From: DAOPXV01 sp035352535 | GTDB taxonomy: Bacteria; Muiribacteriota; UBA9980 | Direction: 5' to 3' | Length of the DNA stretch: 7,383 nt | NCBI GenBank assembly: GCA_964545075.1 | Contig: CAZJFS010000201.1 | Location: 1 to 7,383, forward strand | Shown: one piece after another, positions 1 to 5,308 of the stretch | Numbering within the stretch: position 1 is the first letter of the stretch | Layout: each line of letters starts with the position of its first letter | Notes under the pieces: generated by a model | The model's database searches: none | Seen by the model: the letters and a program-made list of their open reading frames with translations, nothing else | Told to the model about the DNA's origin: nothing | Translations under genes and position numbers: made by a program

Positions 1-280
1 GGCTTTTGAACGGGGCTTTGTTTTTGGTGAAGCGGGCGTCCCGGTAGATGCGCGATATGGTTTTACCAATGCCGGGAGATATCTCCAGCAGCGGGTCGAT
101 CATATGCATGTGCGGCCCGATGGTCGTTACGAATTCCCGAAATGGCGTAAGAAGATATTCGATATATTCTTCCTTATGGGCATCGAACCAGCTTTTGTCG
201 TTGTTTTCGTGCAAGTTTTTAAGGAATGCTATGGTGTCGCGTGAAAATCCTTTGAAGTCCATATCGATAAAAGTAGCCAA
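1..280 (-). CDS. DUF2461 (TIGR02453-type) family protein, N-terminal part, cut by window edge
   Basis: About 93 residues are visible before the gene runs off the left edge; whole family members are usually about 220 residues. Family hallmarks are clear: an N-terminal FSRDTIAFLKNL segment, then NNDKSWFDAHKEEY (compare the family NN..WF...K..Y pattern), and ISRIYRDARFTKNKAPFK, matching the family's RIYRDtRFskdKtPyk block. The biochemical function of DUF2461 is not established. I prefer the TTG start at 280: AGAAGGA lies 6 bases upstream, and an in-frame TAG sits five codons before it. The ATG at 262 has no Shine-Dalgarno site. A promoter at 317-345 would give a leader of about 30 bases. The gene is probably expressed separately from the methyltransferase gene upstream. 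Family assignment is firm; the start is a preference. Confidence 0.88.
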   Translation of the reverse strand, partial: MATFIDMDFKGFSRDTIAFLKNLHENNDKSWFDAHKEEYIEYLLTPFREFVTTIGPHMHMIDPLLEISPGIGKTISRIYRDARFTKNKAPFKS

Positions 281-316
281 ATACGTTCCTTCTTTCTATT
301 CGAAATATCGAGGCCA

Positions 317-345
317 ATTCTATCAAATTTTCCGGTTAATTTCAA
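317..345 (-). promoter_or_regulatory. Sigma70-type promoter for the DUF2461 gene
   Basis: On the minus strand a TTGAAA -35 box (340-345) is followed by a 17-base spacer and a TAGAAT -10 box (317-322). A TG dinucleotide one base before the -10 gives an extended -10. The predicted start near 310 lies about 30 bases upstream of the TTG start. Sequence match only. Confidence 0.6.
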
Positions 346-372
346 GACGCGCGAATCGTTTTTAAAAAGAGG

Positions 373-1515
373 CTATTGAGAGTGCTTTTTAATTATTTCA
401 AGAAGACTTTTCTGGCCGAATACGAGAGCCGGGTTTTTGTCCTGATGCGGAAGCATTTTCAGCTGCGCTTTGAATTCGGCTTCGCGCGGCTTGAGCGATG
501 GCGGAAAAATGTGCAGATAAAGGTTCTTTTCGGGCCACTGGAAAAAATAAGGCATGAAATCGGTATATAGAAGATTGCAGCCGGGGCATTTAACCGAATT
601 CAGAGCGTTGTCGGCGAGCATTTTTAGATAGAGAGGCGATTCCTCGACGTTGACCTCTAGATAAGCCCGGATTTCCATCATCGCGCCGCATCCGCATTGA
701 AAAGAGTTCGGCTCATATGGAGGCGCTTTTTTTATCTGGCAAGCCGTGATCGCGAATTCCATGCCTTCGAGCCCGGCTATGCGCGGCGCCATTTCGTGCC
801 TTTCAAAGATCCGCCTGAACCCGAATTCGTCAAATATTATCCTTGAATATTCCAGTTCATTTATAATAGTGGGCGCGAAAAAAGTTCCCTCGCTTATCGC
901 GTGATCGTAAAAATCCGGATTCGGAAGCGAATTGCCGGCGAATGCCACGTCGCATAAAAATAACGAGCCGCCATCTTTCAAGATATTTCCGAAAGTCTTT
1001 AAAACCGAACGCTTATCTTTGACGAGGTTTAACATGGCGTTGGTTATTATGAAGTCGAATTTGCAGGATTGCTTTATTGGAAGTTTCGCGATATTCGAGC
1101 ACAGAAAAGATGTTTTAGAGCCTTCCAGATTGATCTTTTCGCCGAAGTGCGCACGAAACTCTATTGCGCCTAACTTTAAAAGGTTATGCGAAAGATCCAG
1201 GTTGAATATTTCTGCGTTTGGGAGTATCTGGCGCAATAGGAAGGCGTCGAACCCCGATCCGCCTCCGGCGTCGAGTATTTTAAGCGGAGCGGAGAAGCCG
1301 GAACCGGAAGATTCTATTTCCTCCAGAAGATACGTTAAAGGATTGGCGCAGCCGAAAGTGAGTTTCGACACAGTCTCAGGTATTTTCAGCTTTGGAAAGC
1401 GGGTTGTGATGTTTTTATAAAAAACAAGCTTTGAAGGGTCCGTAACGGTCGGATCAAAAGAGTCGTAGAAAATTTTTACGTTTTTTTCATATTCGGAGCT
1501 ATTCTTTAATGTCAA
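373..1515 (-). CDS. SAM-dependent methyltransferase fused to a C-terminal CpXC zinc-ribbon domain
   Basis: A 380-residue two-domain protein. Residues about 50-200 form a class I methyltransferase: motif I KILDAGGGSGFD (79-90), an acidic residue in NLDLS (D107) at the expected ribose-binding position, and FDFIITNAMLNL (153-164) as motif IV. The stretch FGCANPL just before motif I resembles the start of ArsM/UbiE-like methyltransferases, but I do not see enough to call arsenite methylation. Residues about 270-340 match the CpXC domain: a C274-x-C276 knuckle, the conserved VNVEESPLYLKML helix, and C310-P-G-C313, probably binding zinc. The substrate is unknown. The start is TTG at 1515: GGTGA lies 5 bases upstream, a TAG codon immediately precedes it in frame, and no ATG occurs before the catalytic core. 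The gene overlaps the end of dnaX by 17 bases, so translation is probably coupled. Confidence 0.85.
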   Translation of the reverse strand: MTLKNSSEYEKNVKIFYDSFDPTVTDPSKLVFYKNITTRFPKLKIPETVSKLTFGCANPLTYLLEEIESSGSGFSAPLKILDAGGGSGFDAFLLRQILPNAEIFNLDLSHNLLKLGAIEFRAHFGEKINLEGSKTSFLCSNIAKLPIKQSCKFDFIITNAMLNLVKDKRSVLKTFGNILKDGGSLFLCDVAFAGNSLPNPDFYDHAISEGTFFAPTIINELEYSRIIFDEFGFRRIFERHEMAPRIAGLEGMEFAITACQIKKAPPYEPNSFQCGCGAMMEIRAYLEVNVEESPLYLKMLADNALNSVKCPGCNLLYTDFMPYFFQWPEKNLYLHIFPPSLKPREAEFKAQLKMLPHQDKNPALVFGQKSLLEIIKKHSQ

Positions 1516-3253
1516 CTATTTCACCGTCAAACGCCTCGAGTATTTTCTGGACAACGGGATCGTTCTTCTTTTCTTCGAGGATATCTTTTTTGCGCTGTTC
1601 CGCAGCCTCCGTTCTATTCTGCGAAGGCATGATTATTTTGAATTTGACGGTTTCACCGGTCGATTGCGCGAAAACCCTCTCCGACGTTTCAAGATGGCTT
1701 CCTGACTGGATGCGTTCACCGCAGAAAGGGTTTTTCGTGAAGTCGATCTCGAGAACTCCGTCCTTGAAGCCGGCGAGAACGCCGGAACTCATAATGGCAT
1801 GCGTAGGGATGGATTCCTGTTTGAGCTGAGGGAGAAATATCGAACTCCAGGCCATCTTGACCTTATCTAAAGTGAGCTTTGAAGGCTGGCCGGGCTTCTG
1901 AGGCTTGAGCTGGTCCGTGCCCTGGGCATTCGCCGAAGGCGACTGGGTTTTACTGCCTGCGGGCTGAGGGGCGGCGGAAAGTTTCAGCGAAGCTATGCGC
2001 TCGTTGATCATTCTTTCGATCCGCGACATATCCAATGCTTGTTCCGCGTTTCTGGCGGGAACTGCATTTTCGGCAGGCGAAAGGGCCGGATTAACGGCCG
2101 GGTCCATGGACATTATCGATCTGGTATAAACGAATTCGAGGTGGACGAGCTGGTCGGGAACGGCGCGTATCGTTGAAAGGCAGTCGGCGTAAATCTCAAG
2201 TAACCTGAAAAGCTTTTGACGGTCAATATTTTCTGACATGGTTTTCATGTCCGCGAAATCCTGCTCATCGCATTCGAAAAAGGAGGCGCCGCTCATGCCG
2301 ATCTTTATCAAAAGCATCGAATTAAGGTATGAATTAAGAGATTCCAGGAACGCCAGAATCTCGTTTCCCGCTGAATAGACCTTTCTGATGGTTTTCATTC
2401 CGGTTTCGGGCGATTTATTGATAATGCTTTCGACGAAATCGCGTATGACCTTCATGGAATGAACCCCGAGAAGATGTTCGATGGTTTCGCAGTCTATCTT
2501 TTTATTGAGGCATAGCGCAATTACGTATTCAAGGAGGGAAAGCGCGTCACGCATGCCGCCCTGGGCTTTTTTGGCTATAAGAAGAAGGGCGTCGCGTTCG
2601 TAGGTTATCTGGTCGTCGGCCGGCCGGCACTGGTTTTCGGCGGCCACGATGAACTCCAGGCGTTTCATTATATCGGCTACCGATATCCTCGAAAACGCGA
2701 CCAGCTGGCAGCGCGATAATATGGTGGCCGGAATCTTATGAATTTCGGTTGTGGCCAATATGAAAAGCACGTGAGGCGGGGGCTCTTCGAGAGTTTTAAG
2801 AAAGGCGTTAGCCGCTTCAGTCGTAAGCATGTGGGCTTCATCCAATATGAATATCTTGTAGCGGCCGGTTATGGGCATGAATGCGACATCGTCTTTTAGC
2901 GAGCGGATGTTTTCGATCTTTCTGTTGGAAGCGGCGTCCATCTCGATTATGTCTACGGCTGAACCGTTTTCAAATTCGATGCAGTTGTTGCATTTGCCGC
3001 ATGCTTCGTATGTGCTCTTGCCGGTACAATTCAATATTTTAGCGAAAAGACGCGCCATGGAAGTTTTTCCGGTTCCGCGTGGGCCGGAGAATAAATAGGC
3101 GTGCGATATTTTATTATATTTTATGGTATTTATGAAGAAGGACGCGACCTGTTCCTGGCCGCACATATCGCTGAAAGTGGCGAATCGGTATTTTCTGTAA
3201 AAGACCTCTTTGGCAGAGGTTATATCTTTTTTTTCCATTGCTTCAGTTTCCAT
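1499..3253 (-). CDS. dnaX: DNA polymerase III subunit gamma/tau (clamp loader ATPase)
   Basis: A 584-residue AAA+ clamp-loader subunit that loads the beta sliding clamp during replication. Visible motifs are Walker A GPRGTGKT (57-64), a zinc module C76-x8-C85-x2-C88-x2-C91, Walker B FILDEAH (135-141), and the arginine-finger SRC motif (180-182). The conserved AQGGMRDALSLLE block (230-242) and domain III follow. Residues about 385-460 are a low-complexity Ala/Pro/Gln linker, and the C-terminal domain ends in the typical NDPVVQKILEAFDGEIVDI tail. I place the start at ATG 3253, with GGAGAGG four bases upstream. The frame stays open to 3415, but that extension crosses the SRP RNA and has no DnaX homology. 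dnaX follows the SRP RNA closely, and its end overlaps the methyltransferase gene. No convincing programmed frameshift site for a gamma form was found. Confidence 0.96.
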   Translation of the reverse strand: METEAMEKKDITSAKEVFYRKYRFATFSDMCGQEQVASFFINTIKYNKISHAYLFSGPRGTGKTSMARLFAKILNCTGKSTYEACGKCNNCIEFENGSAVDIIEMDAASNRKIENIRSLKDDVAFMPITGRYKIFILDEAHMLTTEAANAFLKTLEEPPPHVLFILATTEIHKIPATILSRCQLVAFSRISVADIMKRLEFIVAAENQCRPADDQITYERDALLLIAKKAQGGMRDALSLLEYVIALCLNKKIDCETIEHLLGVHSMKVIRDFVESIINKSPETGMKTIRKVYSAGNEILAFLESLNSYLNSMLLIKIGMSGASFFECDEQDFADMKTMSENIDRQKLFRLLEIYADCLSTIRAVPDQLVHLEFVYTRSIMSMDPAVNPALSPAENAVPARNAEQALDMSRIERMINERIASLKLSAAPQPAGSKTQSPSANAQGTDQLKPQKPGQPSKLTLDKVKMAWSSIFLPQLKQESIPTHAIMSSGVLAGFKDGVLEIDFTKNPFCGERIQSGSHLETSERVFAQSTGETVKFKIIMPSQNRTEAAEQRKKDILEEKKNDPVVQKILEAFDGEIVDIKE

Positions 3254-3257
3254 GGTT

Positions 3258-3264
3258 CCTCTCC
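3258..3264 (-). promoter_or_regulatory. Ribosome binding site that fixes the dnaX start
   Basis: GGAGAGG on the minus strand ends four bases before the ATG at 3253. It supports this start over the 54-codon longer frame and over the internal ATG five codons later, which has no comparable site. Confidence 0.8.
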
Positions 3265-3290
3265 ATAAGGCGTTGTTAGAGATCCCGATG

Positions 3291-3307
3291 CCGGAAAAGG
3301 GTTCCGG
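3291..3307 (-). other. Small hairpin in the dnaX leader
   Basis: A 6-bp inverted repeat (CCGGAA/TTCCGG) with a 5-base loop lies between the SRP RNA 3' end and the dnaX RBS. No T-run follows, so it is not an intrinsic terminator. It could mark a processing point between the SRP RNA and the dnaX message, or be incidental. Confidence 0.35.
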
Positions 3308-3315
3308 GTATAATG

Positions 3316-3538
3316 AAAAATCGTGCCCCGTTCCAGAGTTAACGCCAGATAGATGGGCAAGGGCTGAGCGCCCCTGTGGCACCCGGATAGCATTACTTAC
3401 CGTTGCTCCTGTCAAGGCCTGGCGGGGTTCGTAAGTGTCCGCCGCACAGGACTCAACCCTTAACCCGATCTGGATAAAAAACTGGGACGACCCTCGCTTT
3501 CAGCGAAAAAAGAAGCATATGGCTTCGGGCCGGCACGA
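3316..3538 (-). ncRNA. ffs: Signal recognition particle RNA (4.5S/6S type), extended form with helix 8 and a 5' hairpin domain
   Basis: This is the RNA core of the particle that targets nascent membrane and secreted proteins with Ffh and FtsY. Helix 8 is recognisable at about 3394-3440. The 5' strand GAACC-CCG-CCAGG-CCT and 3' strand AGG-AGCAA-CGG enclose a TGAC tetraloop (3411-3414), and a TAAGT/ACTTA stem lies below. The CAGG/AGCA symmetric-loop motif that binds Ffh is kept. The long rod is supported by ten pairs between 3452-3461 and 3359-3368 and by CCAGAT/ATCTGG (3468-3473 with 3345-3350). A 7-bp closing helix (3532-3538 with 3321-3327) and two 5' hairpins give an Alu-domain-like outline, followed by T5 at 3316-3320. 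The position between tRNA-Ser and dnaX matches known scr loci. Identity is strong; both ends are inferred from pairing. Confidence 0.87.
3506..3526 (-). other. Hairpin plus T6: SRP RNA 5'-domain helix or tRNA-Ser terminator
   Basis: A 5-bp stem (GAAGC/GCTTC, loop CATAT) is followed at once by six T residues on the minus strand, about 26 bases after the tRNA 3' end. It looks like a weak intrinsic terminator for tRNA-Ser. In the folded SRP RNA model it is also the first of two hairpins inside the closing helix; the second is TCGC/GCGA at 3494-3506. The two readings cannot be separated by sequence alone. Confidence 0.4.
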
Positions 3539-3542
3539 AAAT

Positions 3543-3571
3543 AATATAAAGCGGAGAGAGTGGGATTTGAA
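3543..3571 (-). promoter_or_regulatory. Possible SRP RNA promoter with its -35 box in the tRNA-Ser T-arm
   Basis: On the minus strand TTCAAA (3566-3571, 4 of 6 to consensus, part of the T-loop) is followed by 17 bases and TATATT (3543-3548, 5 of 6). The predicted start near 3536 falls at the beginning of the SRP RNA closing helix. The -35 match is constrained by the tRNA, so it could be chance. Confidence 0.4.
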
Positions 3572-3637
3572 CCCACGGTACCTTTTGGGCACACACGCTT
3601 TCCAGACGTGCTTCTTAAGCCGCTCGAACATCTCTCC
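3552..3637 (-). tRNA. tRNA-Ser(GGA)
   Basis: An 86-base class II tRNA. The acceptor stem pairs GGAGAGA (3631-3637) with TCTCTCC (3553-3559), and the discriminator base is G, as usual for serine tRNAs. The anticodon loop CTGGAAA gives anticodon GGA, reading UCC and UCU. The long variable arm has a GTGCC/GGTAC stem, and the T-arm is GTGGG-TTCAAAT-CCCAC. The 3' CCA is not encoded (C, T, T follow the discriminator), so it must be added after transcription. It lies just upstream of the SRP RNA and dnaX. Confidence 0.97.
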
Positions 3638-3667
3638 GAGGTCATTTAAAAGTTACCTTTTAAATTG

Positions 3668-3687
3668 AAAAAATTGCGGTTACGCAA
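3668..3687 (-). other. Terminator-like hairpin in the tRNA-Ser leader
   Basis: On the minus strand TTGCG-TAAC-CGCAA is followed by TTTTTT. The stem can extend to about 8 bp with a G-U and two A-U pairs. It lies a few bases after the predicted tRNA transcription start (about 3695) and before the mature tRNA. The stem is short, so any attenuation would be partial; it may instead be a leader-processing signal. Confidence 0.4.
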
Positions 3688-3701
3688 CTTAACATCATAA
3701 T

Positions 3702-3730
3702 ATTTTACCACAAAAAAAATTTAATGTCAA
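3702..3730 (-). promoter_or_regulatory. Strong sigma70 promoter for the tRNA-Ser/SRP RNA/dnaX cluster
   Basis: A perfect TTGACA (3725-3730) is followed by a 17-base spacer and TAAAAT (3702-3707), preceded by TGG as in an extended -10. The predicted start near 3695 leaves a leader of about 58 bases before the mature tRNA. The upstream sequence is very AT-rich and could act as an UP element. Confidence 0.75.
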
Positions 3731-3797
3731 GAAATTTTGTTGTCACTTATCATTTAACTTTTTTTTTAATGAATTTAGCTTTTAATTATTTAAAATA

Positions 3798-3826
3798 TTG
3801 ACAATAAAATTGAAATGAAATATAAT
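3798..3826 (+). promoter_or_regulatory. Perfect consensus sigma70 promoter of the orphan repeat-protein gene
   Basis: TTGACA (3798-3803), exactly 17 bases, then TATAAT (3821-3826): a full match to both hexamers at the optimal spacing. The predicted start near 3833 leaves a leader of about 63 bases. It diverges from the tRNA-Ser promoter, with 67 AT-rich bases between the two -35 boxes. Confidence 0.85.
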
Positions 3827-3880
3827 GAAAATAGGTGATAAAAATTTAATTATTCGGGAGTACGTTTTGGGCTTCTTTGA

Positions 3881-3887
3881 AAGGAGG
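3881..3887 (+). promoter_or_regulatory. Strong ribosome binding site for the gene at 3896
   Basis: AAGGAGG lies 8 bases before the ATG at 3896. It is a near-perfect anti-16S complement and clearly sets this start. It is the best Shine-Dalgarno site in the window. Confidence 0.85.
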
Positions 3888-3895
3888 GCAACCTT

Positions 3896-4669
3896 ATGGC
3901 ATATTCATCAGTAGAAAACTATTTAAGCTCCGTTTTCACAAATATGTCTTCCGTTACGCCCTTCGTCAAAGCTTCTTATGAAAGCAAACAAAAGAGTCAG
4001 CTCCTCTCTGCCTTCAATGATTTGAGTAACATCAGCTCGTATGCGCAGAAGGCAGGTTCGCTCTACGATGAGCTCAAGAAGTCCGGCAACCAGCAAGCGG
4101 CCACGGGATTGCGGAATACCGTTTTGAGTTTAGGCGAATCCCGCGACACAAAATCCATGAATAACATTGTGAACCTCGGAACGGCCCTGGTAAAGGAAAA
4201 AAACCAGACCGGACTGAATTCTTTCTTCTCGGCAGCCAACAGCGTCAGCCAGCTCGGGACTTCCTCGCTCACCTCTAAGTTCGTCAACACTTCCTCGTCG
4301 ATCTTTAAGGAAACTGGCGCCGGCGGACTTAAATCGTTTACGGAGGCCACTACCAAGATAGCAGATTTCGCAGAACTAAACCAGGATGATAGGAACCTTA
4401 AAGCCGGCGCAGTTAAAAATCTCGGCCAGTTGTTCAACCGGACCATCGAAGAAGAAAAAAGCAAGGGTACATCCACGGCGGGAATCAACGCGAAACTAGA
4501 TGAGATCACTGACACTTTGAAGTCCAAAACCGGCCTTTCCCAGCTGGCTAACTACCTTGAAGAAAAGGTATCGGAAAAAGGCGCCGCGGCATCCCAAAAA
4601 TCGCCACTTTCCTTGGCGGGGGCGGCTTCTGAAAAAAATTATTCCGGCACTTTTTCGCAGTTGGCCTGA
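3896..4669 (+). CDS. Uncharacterised Ser/Asn-rich helical-repeat protein
   Basis: A 257-residue protein I do not recognise. It has no Cys, Trp or His and is rich in Ser, Thr, Asn, Ala and Lys. No signal peptide, membrane segment or catalytic motif is evident. A degenerate repeat of about 35 residues is visible: GLRNTVLSLG (71), GLNSFFSAAN (106), GLKSFTEATT (144), a weaker GQLFNRTIEE (177) and GLSQLANYLE (213), perhaps preceded by QLLSAFNDLS (35). Spacings are 35, 38, 33 and 36. The segments look amphipathic, suggesting stacked helical hairpins. The Ser/Ala-rich C-terminus (about 228-257) looks flexible. It is the only plus-strand gene, monocistronic, with a perfect promoter, strong RBS and strong terminator. 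Phe codons favour TTC over TTT by about 8 to 3. High expression is inferred. A structural, scaffold or exported role is possible but unproven. Confidence 0.85.
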   Translation: MAYSSVENYLSSVFTNMSSVTPFVKASYESKQKSQLLSAFNDLSNISSYAQKAGSLYDELKKSGNQQAATGLRNTVLSLGESRDTKSMNNIVNLGTALVKEKNQTGLNSFFSAANSVSQLGTSSLTSKFVNTSSSIFKETGAGGLKSFTEATTKIADFAELNQDDRNLKAGAVKNLGQLFNRTIEEEKSKGTSTAGINAKLDEITDTLKSKTGLSQLANYLEEKVSEKGAAASQKSPLSLAGAASEKNYSGTFSQLA

Positions 4670-4695
4670 CGTATCAGACCAGGTATAAAGCTTAA

Positions 4696-4739
4696 TAAAA
4701 AACCAAAACCTGCCTTGTCCGGCAGGTTTTGTGTTTTTT
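4696..4739. terminator. Bidirectional intrinsic terminator between convergent genes
   Basis: An 11-bp perfect stem (CAAAACCTGCC at 4704-4714 with GGCAGGTTTTG at 4721-4731) has a 6-base loop. On the plus strand TTTTTT follows two bases after the stem, ending the orphan gene. On the minus strand TTTTTT follows directly after GG, ending dCTP deaminase, whose stop lies about 60 bases upstream. The U-tract on both sides makes it suitable for both transcripts. Confidence 0.9.
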
Positions 4740-4789
4740 ATGGAACCGATATTATTGGTTAACGATAACTATTCTCTATTATCCGCTTA

Positions 4790-5302
4790 TTATGGTTTGA
4801 ACTGATTCGCGAATCTTCCGTTATAGGTCGCGTTTCCAATGCAGCGCTGGAATATGAACTGGCAGATGAATGTTCCGGGATAGAGCGCCATGGCGATGGG
4901 CGACGAATTATTTATTTCGAGCACCTGTTGATTGGATATGCCGGGTTGCATGAACCCTGCCGTTACGTGAACGGCCAGGCCAATCCTCGCGAAACGCGAA
5001 CGCCCTTCGAGCCATCCGCAGATATCCGGCGCCAGAGTTATTTTTTCAGTGGTTATGCCCAGCACCGATTCGCCAGGAAGAAGCAGAAAATATTTTTCAA
5101 CCTCTATGTAGTCGGTAACTTCCTCGTAGTTGGCCTCTTCGACGACGTCATAGACTACATGGAGCTTTTTGAACACCCTGAATTTTTTGTCGAGCCTTAA
5201 ATCAATCGAGGCCGGCCCTACCGCTTCAGGCACGAATGGCTCTATCTTTATTTCGCCGCGTTTAATGGCAGCGAAAATTTCGTCTCTTGTGAGTATGCTC
5301 AT
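4790..5302 (-). CDS. dcd: dCTP deaminase (dUTPase-superfamily fold)
   Basis: A 170-residue enzyme that converts dCTP to dUTP, feeding thymidylate synthesis; some relatives also hydrolyse dUTP to dUMP. Family marks are VGPASIDLRL (28-37), the trimer active-site segment EGRSRFARIGLAVHVTAGF (99-117), and QQVLEINN (125-132), with E129 aligning with catalytic Glu138 of E. coli Dcd. S102 and R106 align with Ser111 and Arg115. The usual GRSSLAR is GRSRFAR here, and the protein is about 20 residues shorter than E. coli Dcd, ending GRFANQFKP where longer relatives continue. Mono- versus bifunctional activity cannot be told from the sequence. Its ATG is 6 bases after the stop of the preceding deoxyhypusine-synthase-like gene, with only a weak purine-rich site, so translation is probably coupled. 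Confidence 0.92.
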   Translation of the reverse strand: MSILTRDEIFAAIKRGEIKIEPFVPEAVGPASIDLRLDKKFRVFKKLHVVYDVVEEANYEEVTDYIEVEKYFLLLPGESVLGITTEKITLAPDICGWLEGRSRFARIGLAVHVTAGFMQPGISNQQVLEINNSSPIAMALYPGTFICQFIFQRCIGNATYNGRFANQFKP

Positions 5303-5308
5303 TCTAAA

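Noticed and set aside
48..365. Plus-strand open frame of 105 codons
   Set aside because: It is antisense to the DUF2461 gene, whose minus-strand product has clear family motifs, and it also runs through that gene's promoter.
932..1420. Plus-strand open frame of 162 codons
   Set aside because: It is antisense to the methyltransferase domain with recognisable motifs; no RBS or recognisable protein features.
2565..2575. A6G run in dnaX as a gamma-producing frameshift site
   Set aside because: The frame reads GCC AAA AAA GCC, not the A AAA AAG heptamer, and it lies at about residue 228, where a shift would break the clamp-loader core. A similar run near codon 555 is too close to the end to give a normal gamma.
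3254..3415. In-frame 54-codon extension of dnaX upstream of ATG 3253
   Set aside because: It crosses the SRP RNA including helix 8, has no DnaX-like residues, and the ATG at 3253 has a strong RBS. An automatic longest-frame call here would be wrong.
4063..4527. Minus-strand open frame of 154 codons opposite the repeat protein
   Set aside because: The plus-strand gene has the promoter, RBS and terminator. The antisense frame has none, and its product is low-complexity Ser/Phe/Val-rich sequence.
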